Positions 54,106-64,000 are shown, counted from the first letter of the stretch. The stretch is DNA of 64,000 nucleotides from Craterostigma plantagineum (GCA_027422505.1 JAPQWV010001371.1:1-64000), one strand, 5' to 3'. Notes: generated by a model not told the origin, from the sequence alone. Numbers and translations: made by a program.

Positions 54106-56643
54106 ATGGACTCTTTCAGCATGGGAAATGATGTTAGACCTCCCATCATCCGACATGGAGAGTACGCAGTCTGGAAGAGAAGATTCATCAACTTCATAGA
54201 AAGCAAGGACAATTCTGAGAATCTACTAGAATCTATTTACAATGGACCTACACAGTATTGGACAATAATTCCCGCCACTACTGACACCACCCCTGCAAGA
54301 GAGGAACAAAGAATCTTGAAAACTACTGATCAATGCAATGATGAAGAAAAACTGCGACTAAAGGCAGATAAAGTGGCGAAATCATACATGATGCAAGCCA
54401 TTCCCAATGACATTTTGATGCAACTCGAATGTGGTGAGAGTGCAAAAGAAATGTGGGATGCTCTTCGAATTATGATGCAGGGGACAGAAGTCAATACAAT
54501 GGCAAGAATGGCAAACACACTCATCTCGTATGACCGCTTTCATGCTAACAAAGGGGAAACTCTCCAAGAAACCTTCCATCGATTTCTTGTTCTTTTAAAT
54601 GAGCTAAAGATGAATGGAGTCACAAAAAGTGTAATGGAAATCAATATCAAATTTTTAGGATCACTTCATCCAGAATGGGAGGCTACTACAATTATGATAA
54701 GACAGATGAACGACCTAACTAAAGTTAGCATTCATACATTATTCGACTACCTCAATCAACATTCCAATCATGTGGAGAAACGAAGGGAGGAAATCAAACC
54801 AATAGGAAGCGAATCGCTTGCTCTTATGACTGAACGATCATCAAGAAAACAATTCAAGGACAAAGAAATTATCCAGTCATCACAAGTTAAGGAGGGAGAA
54901 GACTCTGGTTCTGATGACGAATTCAAGGATCTTACCAAACATGCAGACCAGGAAATCACCCTCAAAGATCTTGCTAAGCAACTCGCTCTTGTCTCGAATT
55001 TCGTGCAGAGGAAATATTATAAGAAGACTGGTTCCTCCTCAAATCGTCAAAGAACTTCCTCCAACTCTAAAGGAAAGACTCAGGATGAGGACAACAACTC
55101 TGAAACTCCTCAACAAGGTGGCAAATGCTTCAACTGCGGCAAGAATGGACACTTTGCCAGAGAGTGCAGAATGCCCAAGAAAAAGGATGTTAACTATTAT
55201 CGCAGAAAAGTTCAATTAGCTGAACAGAAAGAAAAGGGGCTGGTCTTAATGGCAGAAGAGGATCATTGGCTTGAAGATACCTCAGACAGCGAGAATGAGA
55301 ACGTGGCACTGATGGCCAAACTAGATGACGAAGAAGATGGAGTTGGAGCTGAAGGTAGCGAGTCAGACAGGGAAACTTCTAACAATTCAGACATCGTGGA
55401 GGTAAGTGAAGCAGATTATGATTCCTTACTTAAGATGAAAAATGAATTTTTATCCTTATATAAATCTAACAAATTTGGGAAAAAGAAAATCAAAGAACTT
55501 GAAACTAACTTAGAGAAAAATTTAGCAGTATTAGATAAGTTTAGATATGATTATGCATGTGAGCAGAATCGTGTAATTGTGGCAAATGAAAAAATTGCTA
55601 AGCTAGAAATACAAGTGCAAAAATCCGAAGCTAAAGCCAAGGATTTAGAAAAGGAAATGAAATCTCATAGAGATCAGGCAATGGATGCTACAATTAAATA
55701 TGACTTACTAAGTAAAGAACGGGAAAGACTGTACTCCAAAATAAAAAAATTGGAGGACATCTTAACCCGACGAGATCAATCAGAACAAACGATCTTCTTG
55801 AACAAACCAGCTAATGTTGATTTTTATAATCCCCATAAAGGACTAGGTTTTGAAAACCCATGTAAGTTAAAACAAGGCATATCAAGTGCACCTTATCTAT
55901 ATGATCTCAAATTCATGCAGACAGGTTGCCTGGCAAATCTCATGTCTTTCGTAAGTAAAGATGAGACACCAACACACAGTAAAACTCAAACATCATTTGA
56001 TTATTCAGAGTTAAATGACAGTAATAAAGATCGAAATTGTCCAGCAATAACAGAATTTGAATCAGATATCCCACGTCCAAAGGAAGTAGAAACACCGATA
56101 GTTACATATACAACAGGATATATGCCTGATTGCATAAAGAAAATCAGTGATCTTCACTCCACTATCGAAAACGAGAGAAAGTCATTTGGAGAAGAAAGGC
56201 AGAAACTTCTTCAGGAAATATACTCACTTAAAGAAAAATTAAGATTACACACAATATCATACACCTTAGTTTCGCATGACAAAATTTCCTGCACTAATAC
56301 ATTGAAATTTTCAGGACCCACAAAAGAGCCATTGAAGGGGCAAGTATGGGTTAAAAAGGAAGATATCTTGAAGAAAACTAGTGATCTCAATACACCTTTT
56401 GTCATTGAGTATTTTTCTCCCAGAACTTTTGTACCATCTTTTCGCCATGTATCAAAAAAATTGTATTCTAAATCAAAAACAAAGCTTTCCATGCATGATC
56501 ATGTCACCAAGCAAACTCACAAAACAATTCATAAAAATAAAAATACAAAGTCAAGACACGAATCAAAATCAAAAGCTACCAAAAAACCTATGACAAATGG
56601 GTTCCAAAGCTTCCGACTTCAGGAACGCAAATCCCAACCCTAG
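54106..56643 (+). CDS. Gag polyprotein of the plus-strand SIRE-like element
   Basis: 845 codons, starting MDSFSMGNDVRPP. Residues 1-230 are the capsid-like UBN2 region (EYAVWKRRFINFIESKDN, AKEMWDALRIMMQGTE). Acidic and basic stretches follow, then the zinc knuckle CFNCGKNGHFAREC at about 341-354 for RNA binding. HWLEDTSDSENE comes next, then a coiled coil at about 460-550 (KIKELETNLEKNLAVL, KLEIQVQKSEAKAKDLEKE). The tail is very basic, rich in Lys, His and Ser. Near 56585 a run of six A marks the point where the family's C-terminal frame (KWVPK, then WVPKTL and TAG at 56757) is lost, so the annotated end at 56643 is probably a frameshift product. Confidence 0.9.
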   Translation: MDSFSMGNDVRPPIIRHGEYAVWKRRFINFIESKDNSENLLESIYNGPTQYWTIIPATTDTTPAREEQRILKTTDQCNDEEKLRLKADKVAKSYMMQAIPNDILMQLECGESAKEMWDALRIMMQGTEVNTMARMANTLISYDRFHANKGETLQETFHRFLVLLNELKMNGVTKSVMEINIKFLGSLHPEWEATTIMIRQMNDLTKVSIHTLFDYLNQHSNHVEKRREEIKPIGSESLALMTERSSRKQFKDKEIIQSSQVKEGEDSGSDDEFKDLTKHADQEITLKDLAKQLALVSNFVQRKYYKKTGSSSNRQRTSSNSKGKTQDEDNNSETPQQGGKCFNCGKNGHFARECRMPKKKDVNYYRRKVQLAEQKEKGLVLMAEEDHWLEDTSDSENENVALMAKLDDEEDGVGAEGSESDRETSNNSDIVEVSEADYDSLLKMKNEFLSLYKSNKFGKKKIKELETNLEKNLAVLDKFRYDYACEQNRVIVANEKIAKLEIQVQKSEAKAKDLEKEMKSHRDQAMDATIKYDLLSKERERLYSKIKKLEDILTRRDQSEQTIFLNKPANVDFYNPHKGLGFENPCKLKQGISSAPYLYDLKFMQTGCLANLMSFVSKDETPTHSKTQTSFDYSELNDSNKDRNCPAITEFESDIPRPKEVETPIVTYTTGYMPDCIKKISDLHSTIENERKSFGEERQKLLQEIYSLKEKLRLHTISYTLVSHDKISCTNTLKFSGPTKEPLKGQVWVKKEDILKKTSDLNTPFVIEYFSPRTFVPSFRHVSKKLYSKSKTKLSMHDHVTKQTHKTIHKNKNTKSRHESKSKATKKPMTNGFQSFRLQERKSQP

Positions 56644-56652
56644 AAATAACTA

Positions 56653-59463
56653 GTGACTCTGCGTCATCCACCAACAAAGGACAATCTAGGGAATCTAATC
56701 GGACTAATATATATAATAGAGGTGGACCCATATTTCAATGGGTACCTAAAACCCTCTAGTTTTATTTTGCAGGCCCTTCATGTGTGGTACTTAGATTCTG
56801 GTTGCTCCACACACATGACTGGGACAAAGGAACTGTTGAGCAACTACGTTGATAGACCAGGAGGACTGGTACGCTTTGGCAATAGCAATGGAGCCAGAAT
56901 CCTTGGTTATGGCGATCTCATATGCAATCGACTCACAATTAAACAAGTCTCGTATGTTGAAGGGCTGACACACAACCTCTTATCAATAGGACAGTTCAGT
57001 GATTTTGGACTCCAAGTTGTGTTCCTAAAGAAAACTTGCAAAATTCTCAATGCCAATGGTGAAGAACTTCTCACTGGAACTCGCAAGACAAATCTCTACA
57101 CCATTGATATTAGAACTGTCAAACCAAAGACTAACATCTGCCTAATCTCCAAAGCAACTTCAACTCAAAATGACTTGTGGCACCAGCGATTATCTCATCT
57201 TAACTTCAAGACCCTCAACAAGCTGTCAACCAACAAATTGGCTATTGGACTACCATCACTGAAATACCAAAAAGAGCATATTTGCTCTGCTTGTGAGAAA
57301 GGAAAAATGAAGAAAGCTTCACATCCTACAAAACACACATCATCCGCTCAACATCCTCTAGAGCTTTTACACATGGATCTGTGTGGCCCGATGCGAACTG
57401 AAAGCATAAGTGGAAAGCGGTATATGCTGGTTATCGTCGACGACTTTTCCCGATTTACTTGGGTACGTTTCTTACGAACTAAATCAGAGACAGTAGAACA
57501 TATTCCAAATCTAATCAGAACAACACAGAACCTACTTCAGAGAAATGTTCAAATAGTTAGATCAGACAATGGAACAGAATTCAAGAATCAACAGCTCAGT
57601 GACTTCTACGAATCCATAGGAATTACTCAACAGTTTTCTGCTATCTACACACCTCAACAAAATGGGGTTGTTGAAAGGCGAAATCGAACACTCGTAGAGG
57701 CTGCCCGAACAATGATCATTCAATCATCACTACCTCATTTCCTTTGGGCGGAAGCAATGAATACTGCTTGCTATACACAGAATCGCACAAACATTCATCT
57801 AAGATTTGGTAAGACGCCCTATGAACTTATAAATGGAAGACTGCCCAACATTGCCCATTTTCGAATTTTTGGATGCAAGTGCTTCGTCGCCAACGACCGT
57901 GAAGACAAGTCCAAGCTCGATCCAAAAGCTACTGAAGGAATCTTCGTAGGCTACTCTGCGCAATCTAAGGCATACAGGATATTTCTCAGAAACAGAAGGA
58001 TGATCATTGAAAGTATAAATGTCACCTTTGATGAGGGACTCGAACCTTCTACTGGACATAGCAGTTTGGAACGAGTAACTAGCACACCACACCTTATTCA
58101 TTCTCATACAGAAAAGGGAGAATGTTCGTCAGATGCATCTGAACGGAACTCTTCAGAACCAGGATCCGACAAAGCAATTGACTATTCTAGACATAGCAAT
58201 CCCACATGCTCCACTCGCCAAACTCAAGAGGAACTGGATCTGGATCTACTTTTTGAACATATCTATATCTCTCAAAATCCGAAAAAACCACCCACAACTT
58301 CCATTCCACATACTGAATCCAGCCCTAGTTCATCAACTCATAATTCAGAACCCACTCCTGACCAGACAATTCCTCCCTCAGATGCAGAAGGCTCGATCCC
58401 AACAACCGCAACAACGACGCAGACAGATACCTCCTCTTCAAACTCACCAGGCAACACTACCGTGTCTGCAATCGACTATCCACTCAGTGAGGAATCCCAA
58501 ATAGGCGAAACGACATTACCCCACGAAAAGAAATGGATCCGACATCATCCTACAGATCAAATAATAGGAGATCCCAATACAGGAGTAACAACTAGAAGAA
58601 CACATTCAAATGAATGTAATTTCACCTGTTTCTTGAGCCAAATGGAACCTAAACGAGTAGTTGATGCACTACAGGATCCCAACTGGATAGTGGCTATGCA
58701 AGAGGAGATTAATCAATTCGAACGTCTCAAAGTATGGAACTTAGTTCCTCGTCCAAAAGGGAAGACTGTGATTGGAACAAAGTGGGTATTTAAAAACAAA
58801 AAGGATGAAGATGGTGTTGTAATTCGAAACAAAGCCAGGCTCGTTGCTAAGGGATATAATCAACAGGAAGGAATTGATTACGATGAAACGTTTGCCCCTG
58901 TAGCCAGAATCGAAGCTATTCGGTTATTCCTTGCATACGCCGCACACAAAGATTTTACAGTCTATCAAATGGACATAAAAACAGCCTTCTTGAACGGAAT
59001 TCTGAAAGAAGAAGTGTATGTGTCACAGCCAGACGGATTTCTCAATGCTGATCATCCCGACTTTGTTTACAAACTCGACAAATCACTGTACGGACTTAAA
59101 CAAGCTCCAAGGGCCTGGTATGAGGTGCTCTCCGACTTTCTTATCTCTTCAGGCTTCACTAAAGGGAAAATTGACGCTACACTGTTCGTAAAGAAAAATG
59201 ATTCTGATATCATGCTTGTGCAAATCTACGTGGATGATATCATTTTTGGCTCTACTAATCCTAAACTTTGTGAAGAATTTAGCATTCTGATGCAATCGCA
59301 ATTTGAAATGAGTATGATGGGAGAAATGTCATTCTTCCTCGGACTACAAATCAAACAACTTCAGGATGGGATCTTCATCAATCAGTCAAAGTACATCCAT
59401 GATATTCTCAGAAAATATGGGATCGACAAGAGCAAATCATCGAGCACACCTATGTCCACCTGA
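56653..59463 (+). CDS. Pol of the plus-strand SIRE-like element: protease, integrase, RT
   Basis: The open frame holds 936 codons; there is no credible ATG, and the functional start is likely the splice-like site at 56772. Protease [13 protein letters not shown] has DSG at residues 48-50. The zinc region WHQRLSHLN...[14 protein letters not shown] lies at about 175-230. Integrase has [18 protein letters not shown] and [10 protein letters not shown], giving the complete D, D, E triad. RT runs from [12 protein letters not shown] through [18 protein letters not shown] and DIKTAFLNG to [10 protein letters not shown]. At STPMST the next codon is TGA (59461), where relatives have a Ser codon; RNase H lies beyond it. 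Integrase and protease look intact. Confidence 0.92.
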   Translation: MTLRHPPTKDNLGNLIGLIYIIEVDPYFNGYLKPSSFILQALHVWYLDSGCSTHMTGTKELLSNYVDRPGGLVRFGNSNGARILGYGDLICNRLTIKQVSYVEGLTHNLLSIGQFSDFGLQVVFLKKTCKILNANGEELLTGTRKTNLYTIDIRTVKPKTNICLISKATSTQNDLWHQRLSHLNFKTLNKLSTNKLAIGLPSLKYQKEHICSACEKGKMKKASHPTKHTSSAQHPLELLHMDLCGPMRTESISGKRYMLVIVDDFSRFTWVRFLRTKSETVEHIPNLIRTTQNLLQRNVQIVRSDNGTEFKNQQLSDFYESIGITQQFSAIYTPQQNGVVERRNRTLVEAARTMIIQSSLPHFLWAEAMNTACYTQNRTNIHLRFGKTPYELINGRLPNIAHFRIFGCKCFVANDREDKSKLDPKATEGIFVGYSAQSKAYRIFLRNRRMIIESINVTFDEGLEPSTGHSSLERVTSTPHLIHSHTEKGECSSDASERNSSEPGSDKAIDYSRHSNPTCSTRQTQEELDLDLLFEHIYISQNPKKPPTTSIPHTESSPSSSTHNSEPTPDQTIPPSDAEGSIPTTATTTQTDTSSSNSPGNTTVSAIDYPLSEESQIGETTLPHEKKWIRHHPTDQIIGDPNTGVTTRRTHSNECNFTCFLSQMEPKRVVDALQDPNWIVAMQEEINQFERLKVWNLVPRPKGKTVIGTKWVFKNKKDEDGVVIRNKARLVAKGYNQQEGIDYDETFAPVARIEAIRLFLAYAAHKDFTVYQMDIKTAFLNGILKEEVYVSQPDGFLNADHPDFVYKLDKSLYGLKQAPRAWYEVLSDFLISSGFTKGKIDATLFVKKNDSDIMLVQIYVDDIIFGSTNPKLCEEFSILMQSQFEMSMMGEMSFFLGLQIKQLQDGIFINQSKYIHDILRKYGIDKSKSSSTPMST

Positions 59464-60172
59464 TGCTCACTGGATGCAGATCACCTTGGTGAACCTGTAG
59501 ATGTTACTCATTATAGAGGGATCATTGGATCACTGCTCTACCTCACTGCCAGTCGACCAGATATCTTATTCTCTACGTGTCTATGTGCTCGATTTCAAGC
59601 TAATCCCAGGGAGTCACACCTTCATGCTGTCAAAAGAATCTTGAAGTATTTAAAAGGAACACCAGACCTTGGACTGTGGTATCCTAGAAACTCAAGTATG
59701 AAACTAATAGGCTATTCTGACGCAGATTTTGCAGGATGCAGACTGGACAGGAAAAGCACCTCTGGACACATGCAATTCCTAGACGATAAACTTGTATGTT
59801 GGGCATCAAAGAAACAAAATTGTGTGTCAACTTCCACGGCGGAAGCAGAATACGTCGCTGCAGCAAGTTGCTGCTCACAAATTTGGTGGATCAGAACAGC
59901 TACGGGACTACGGGTTTGATCTAAATAAAATTCCTATTTACTGTGATTCCAAGAGTGCTATCGCAATTACCTGTAATCCTGTACATCACTCACGCACTAA
60001 GCACATAGATCTTCGCTATCATTTCATAAAGGACCATGTAGAAAGAGGCATAATAGAAATGTACTTTGTCAATACAGAGCTTCAACTAGCCGATTTGCTT
60101 ACAAAAGCATTGGATGAAAAACGCTTCCAATTCTTAGTTGCAAAATTAGGAATGTTGAACCTCAATTTTTAA
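59464..60172 (+). pseudogene. RNase H part of the plus-strand SIRE-like element
   Basis: After the TGA the frame continues CSLDADHLGEPVDVT, SRPDILFSTCLCARFQ, LKYLKGTPDLGLWYPRN, YSDADFAGCRLDRKSTSG and STAEAEYVAAASCCSQIWWIR. A one-base shift near 59890 moves it to the frame reading DYGFDLNKIPIYCDSKSAIAI, HSRTKHIDLRYHFIKDHVE and ADLLTKALDEKRFQFL, ending at TAA (60170). All conserved RNase H blocks are present. Confidence 0.9.
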
Positions 60173-60344
60173 TCTCGATTATGCCTTACTACAATTCAAT
60201 ATTTTTCTATTTGCTATGGTTCACTTCTCTTATTCTGTGTGTGTTTATTATGTTAACCATTTATTTAGGACTTTAGTTTTTAAATTTTGAATTTTCAATA
60301 AATTGTTTCTTGTGTCCAATAAGTCGATGTAGCGCCGATGCTGA

Positions 60345-60660
60345 TGGCGTTACATCGAGGGGGAGAAATGCTATATCTATGCATCGAGGGGGAGTAAGTG
60401 AATTCATCAATAGTTTATTTTTAAGATACTCGATAGGCATTGCATCGATGGGGAGTAAGTGAATTCATCAATAGTTTATTTTTAAGATACTCGATAGGCA
60501 TTGCATCTAGGGGGAGTTTTTCAACAGTTTATTCTTAAGATAACTCTTAAAAAATTCTTCAAAACACGAACAACTCTCTCAAACACATAATACGCAGATA
60601 ACTCTTAAAAATTCTTCAAAACACGAACAACTCTCTCAAACACATAATACGCAGATAACT
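60345..60660 (+). repeat. Post-pol tandem repeats with purine tracts
   Basis: The purine tract (A)TCGAGGGGGAG or a variant occurs four times (near 60354, 60384, 60444, 60508). A segment of about 60 bases containing GTGAATTCATCAATAG and GATACTCGATAGGCATTG is repeated in tandem between 60396 and 60505. A second repeat of about 56 bases (TTCTTCAAAACACGAAC ... CGCAGATAACTC) occurs at about 60550-60605 and 60606-60662. The antisense poly(A) words fall inside the first repeat. Confidence 0.85.
60408..60535 (-). terminator. Poly(A)-type signals of the antisense unit (three copies)
   Basis: Minus-strand AAAATAAACTATTG occurs at 60482-60469 and 60421-60408, and a variant AGAATAAACTGTTG at 60535-60522. 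These lie 125-250 bases beyond the stop of the antisense ORF. The first two are identical to the word at 13018-13005. Confidence 0.55.
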
Positions 60661-60661
60661 C

Positions 60662-60835
60662 TTAAAAACTCATATGCTCGATGAAGACCCAAAGCAGAAC
60701 AGCAAGTAAAACAACGAATAAGCTCAAAAGAAGGAAAATCTCAATAACCAGCATATCCAAATTATGCTCAAAGTTACGTCTTAACTCTGCATGTTCCTCG
60801 AGCTTCTTCTCTTCTTCCTGCTTCTGCCAATTCAT
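60662..60835 (-). CDS. Antisense micro-ORF, single-pass membrane protein (SIRE-like copy)
   Basis: A 57-codon ORF on the strand opposite to pol, beginning 490 bases after the pol stop. It starts MNWQKQEEEKKLEEHAELRR, a charged helical segment, then N, FEHN and LDML. A hydrophobic stretch contains IFLLLSLFVVLLAVLLWVF, and the tail is IEHMSF. Motifs and length match the ORF at 13034-13198, and the last 28 residues align without a gap. The tandem repeats downstream begin at its stop codon. It has its own TATA box and a shared upstream box. No known family is recognised. I infer a conserved small membrane protein made from an antisense transcript. Confidence 0.75.
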   Translation of the reverse strand: MNWQKQEEEKKLEEHAELRRNFEHNLDMLVIEIFLLLSLFVVLLAVLLWVFIEHMSF

Positions 60836-60907
60836 TTGTTAACGCGAAAAATAAGAGATGAGTTAGTTCTTAGATGTAAGGTACTTCAATGAGATTTGAG
60901 ACCTATA

Positions 60908-60971
60908 TATTTATAAACACGAAGGAAACTTGCGTCATTTATTGTCCCGACATTAAGACGAATTTTTGACT
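60908..60971 (-). promoter_or_regulatory. Antisense promoter: TATA box and conserved 16-nt box
   Basis: On minus, TATAAATA (60915-60908, within TTTATAAATATATAGG) lies 72 bases before the antisense ATG. AGTCAAAAATTCGTCT (60971-60956) lies 40 bases further upstream. Both words match the Athila copy exactly. Confidence 0.72.
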
Positions 60972-61179
60972 AAGGCGAAGATTTTTTTCAATAAGGATAT
61001 CGTATCATGAAAATCGATCTTGAAAAACTCATAGATTTGATGTTATCCTTGTGATTGATCGCGCCAAATTGGTCATTTTTGGGTCCTCATTATTTGATGT
61101 CTTTGCTAAGTTGAAAATCTCGTACACTTACATTTTCTTCCTAAGTCATTTTTTTTCAAATCAATTATTAGAATTTAGA

Positions 61180-62170
61180 TTCGCAAACTATAATGAATTT
61201 AGACAACTGTTATTCGCAAACCATCTTCAATTTTGACCAGTCAATGAATTAGATTGCGAACTCATAAATCGCAAACTGATCAATTCGCAAACTACCAATT
61301 CGCGAATCTAAAGTGGGCTTTTTGTTTTCTCAAAAGTTTACAGCCCAGCTCAAACTAAGGTTCATACTTTAGGCCCAAAGTTGTCTTAAAACATCAATTC
61401 GTAAACTGAACCCGCAATACAAAAAAAAATCCCAAATCATAAACTTCTACTTTGCGAATCCCGTTCATCAAACCCTTCATCGTCGCTTGCATTGTCTGTG
61501 GTTTGCCTGCTCAAATCGTTACCTTCACTCACTCGCGAACATCTCTGTGGTATGAATGAAAAGTTGCGTTTACTTTTACTGTTTCTTGTTTAACGATCGA
61601 TTTTCTTAATTGCAGGAGTGATTTCTCGAAGAACAGGTGTTTTGCAGTTGATTCCTGTAGAAATTTCGTTGCTTTTCAGTGATAATACGAGCTTATCTGT
61701 TTGATTTTTGCACTAAATCGAATTTATCTTCTCAAATCTGGTGTTTTTCAAAGCGATGGATTTTTTTTCGGGTTCGAAATCGTTTAAGGGTTCCTTTTGA
61801 TTCTTCAGAGTTAAGCTTTGCGGGTCCAAAAATGTTTTATTTTATCAAACTCGCGAATCACTCACTTTGCGGGTTATCCACTTTGCAGCTTTGACCGTCT
61901 ATTTTGCGAATTCGAGGATCGCGAATCTTGGGATTTGCAAAGTTCATTTTGCGAGCTGATGCTTTGCGATTCCCCGATTGACCTGGTCCATTTGCGAATC
62001 CTGAGGCTGTGATACAGAATTCGCAAAGTTCTTTTCAACCAACCCGCAAACCCCTCAATTCGCAATATAAACGTCACGAAGTTCTTTTTTTACTCAACCC
62101 GCAAACCTTTGAGTTCGCAAAATACGACTTACTAAAATGAAGCTAAGCACTTTGAAGTGAACCCGCAAAC
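61180..62170 (+). repeat. Post-pol array of TTTGCGAA / TTCGCAAA words
   Basis: The words from the leader recur here in both orientations. They are mainly TTCGCAAAC between 61180 and 61310, then TTTGCGAA- and TTGCGGG-type copies at 61450, 61860, 61905 and 61948, and again TTCGCAAA or CCGCAAACC at 62019-62170. The region contains the leader of the following ORF. Confidence 0.8.
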
Positions 62171-62333
62171 CATACTTAAAGAAATTTTTGACAAAATTTT
62201 TCTCGAGTGGGCCAAAGTGTTGGGCTAAGCCTTCTTATCATCAAACGAAATTTTATTCAAACTCATCACTATTCATAATAGCCAAGTCCTCTTATCATGG
62301 CATATCTAATTTTATTTATCTTCTGTGTTGCAG
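61550..62333 (+). other. Possible intron in the leader of the envelope-position ORF
   Basis: Donor GTGGTATGAAT at 61550 and acceptor TTCTGTGTTGCAG ending at 62333 could bracket 784 bases. The ORF ATG follows at 62383. An inner acceptor TTGCAG at 61615 would give an unusually short intron. The donor shares GTATGA with the donor before the Athila post-pol ORF. Confidence 0.4.
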
Positions 62334-62382
62334 TTTCAGCACGAATTCCCGGTGTCATATATATAAAAAAAAAAGGAAAAAT

Positions 62383-64000
62383 ATGACGACACCCACGGAT
62401 CTAGTCTACCCAACTTCGAAATGGATAACAACCAAAGATAATAATTTCCAACTCGACCTGCATACATTCAAGTGCAAGGACGAAATCATCATATCCATTC
62501 TGAGGAATCACCATCTTGGGTATGCCTTCTCCGCCTCGGTCCAAGTTCCTACCGTTTACCTTCAACAATTCTGGGGGACAATGAAGACCAAAATTGCCCA
62601 AGATAATAGCATCTACTACGAGGCCCAAATCGCAACTGAGACTGTCACCATCACAAAGGAACTCATTCGTAGTATTCTAAGAATGCCAAGTCAACCTCAA
62701 TACGAACCTGAGGCTTTCGAAAATGAGCTCCTGGAGGACATGATGAGGATGGGATACTACACGCCGATCAAGTTTGTCTCCCATTTTCAGAATTCCATGA
62801 TCCCGCATCCGTGGCGAACGCTCTTCGCATTTGTCAATAAGTGCTTCTCACCCAAGCACTCAGGATGGGATAGATGCAATATCACAATTCTTCGGATCTT
62901 CCATGGGATCGTGTTTCGAAGAAATTACGACTTTGCCAAACTTATCACCACAGATCTCGACGACCAACTTTACCAACGAACTAAGTCCAAAAAGCCACTG
63001 AATTTGCCATATCTCCGCTGGTTCTCACTTATCATCCACCATTTTCTGACCACAACAACAGGAATACCATCACGACCTGTGGAAGAAAACTTCACTCCAC
63101 CCAAACTGCGCTACCTTCATAAAGGAAAGTCTGATGAGAAATACTCACGCACCGCAATGCCAATCCCTCACGAGTTACTCATTCTTGCAAACCCCGACCA
63201 TATCGATGCCTACTACGAAGACTACAAAGTTCCCAATCCCACGACATAGGATAGCCCACCTGAGTCTAACCCAGGGGTTAGTGAGACTGAGAGAGCTGAA
63301 ACGAGCGAGAGAGAAAGAGAGAGTGAGATGCTGAGAGAAACCACAGAAACTGAATCTATCCCACACACACAACAGACTACATCTCAAGAAGCAATCCCTG
63401 ACCAACCACCACCATCCTCTGAACAAACCATACCTGAACAATCACTCGAGGAACAACCACATGCCGAACAAATTGAACAACCACTAATGGATGTTCCAGA
63501 GATAACTACTACTGCACTACATCAGTCAGAAAAAGCCGGGTCAATCCCTAGGATAGAAGACGTCGTACATGACCTAACGACGCATGAGCGAACCCCACCT
63601 GGCCATTCACTTGTCTCCCAACAGACAAGTGTCTCAACACAACACGAACCACCCCAAGCCTCCAGCAGCTCGGTTCCTGTGTCTGAACCAACTCAAGAAA
63701 TACCCATTCTTGTGACACAGGCCGAGCCTCTGCCTGATCTTCAGGCCTCAACGTTCATAGAAGAGCCCCAAATAGAGGCTCTTCAAGGATTGGACGGAAG
63801 TCTCTCGGATGTTGATGATTTCAGCAGCTCACCATCCGCGAGCCACCGTACAGAACCTAGTTTTGGACGTGTGCTAACGAGACGCCTTGGCGATCTCGGT
63901 GAGAGCTCCACCCAAGCCCGTCACACTGACGTGGCAACAACGACCCGAGCACCATCTCAGAAAGATGTGTCGCAAGGAGAGGTCGGAAGACCCGTGGAAA
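62383..64000 (+). pseudogene. SIRE-type envelope-position ORF, incomplete at window edge
   Basis: ATG at 62383 starts MTTPTDLVYPTSKWITTKDN. It continues with LHTFKCKDEIIISILRNHHLGYAFSAS, VPTVYLQQFWGTMK, MIPHPWRTLFAFVNKCFSPK and LRIFHGIVFRRNYDFAKLI, the conserved globular part of the large extra ORF found after pol in SIRE-type elements of dicots. TAG at 63247 stops it after 288 codons, but the frame stays open to 64000. The downstream part is Pro/Glu/Ser/Thr-rich with many QP, EQ and SSS runs, and probably disordered. Most likely one CAG codon became TAG. I see no clear signal peptide or membrane segment. Its function is unproven; envelope is only the name given for the position. Confidence 0.78.

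Larger units (their letters stand above)
52967..64000 (+). mobile_element. SIRE-like Ty1/copia element with envelope-position ORF
   Basis: LTR 52967-53249, primer site 53252-53263, long leader, gag (54106), pol (to 60172), antisense unit (60408-60971), palindrome region, and a second large ORF from 62383 running off the window. This gag-pol-plus-extra-ORF plan is that of the SIRE/Maximus group. Pol has one TGA and one frameshift and the extra ORF has one TAG, so this copy is damaged but fairly young. The 3' LTR lies outside. Confidence 0.9.

Noticed and set aside
53516..54131. Leu/Arg/Thr-repeat ORFs before gag
   Set aside because: They arise from the periodic TTTGCGAAC words in the non-coding leader.

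Overview
This is a stretch of nuclear DNA from a flowering plant, most likely a eudicot. Two host genes have ordinary GT/AG introns, and the rest is nested plant transposable elements: Ty1/copia, Ty3/gypsy Athila, CACTA, PIF/Harbinger, a Mutator-type MITE and a broken pararetrovirus-like fragment. The species cannot be named from the sequence.

Layout. 1-5645: 5' half of a minus-strand Ty1/copia element whose LTR sits inside a B3-domain gene. 5646-9201: host island with the interrupted B3 gene (+) and, convergent with it, a complete eight-exon MCT-1/Tma20 gene (-) of 181 codons that only appears once exons are joined. About 10178-20044: Athila-type Ty3/gypsy element (+), 5'-truncated in RT, with pol, an antisense micro-ORF, a palindrome array, an intron and a post-pol ORF, then a 3' LTR. 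20072-20486: foldback MITE with a 10-bp target duplication. 20636-26017: complete but dead Tork-like copia element with TCTTT duplications. 26292-26835: broken DUF868 gene, cut by a G+C-rich copia element (26836 to about 30690, -). 31690-32100: palindrome array. 32418-34514: PIF/Harbinger genes (-). 34577-38530: CACTA element (-) split by an LTR-like insert. 38531-41118: Athila-type LTR piece, another LTR and an inverted Athila pol piece. 41119-48431: SIRE-like copia element (-). 48432-50110: copia gag/protease relic. 50114-50830: pararetrovirus-like relic. 51903-52960: CACTA end. 52967-64000: SIRE-like copia element (+) with gag, pol and an envelope-position ORF that runs off the window.

Main discovery. 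The Athila (Ty3) element at 10-20 kb and the SIRE-like (Ty1) element at 53-64 kb belong to different superfamilies, yet each carries the same antisense transcription unit between pol and its extra 3' ORF. The unit consists of a shared 16-nt box (AGACGAATTTTTGACT read on +), a TATA box (TATTTATA on +), a 54- or 57-codon micro-ORF for a single-pass membrane protein with matching motifs, and a shared poly(A)-type 14-mer (CAATAGTTTATTTT on +). In both elements the unit is followed by an array of element-specific palindromic words and then the leader, with possible intron, of the post-pol ORF. A second recurring feature of the two SIRE-like elements is a gag stop codon and a 3' splice-like site at identical spacing in front of protease, with pol in another frame.

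Nearly all element ORFs carry stops or frameshifts. The MCT-1 gene is the only gene in the window that looks fully functional.
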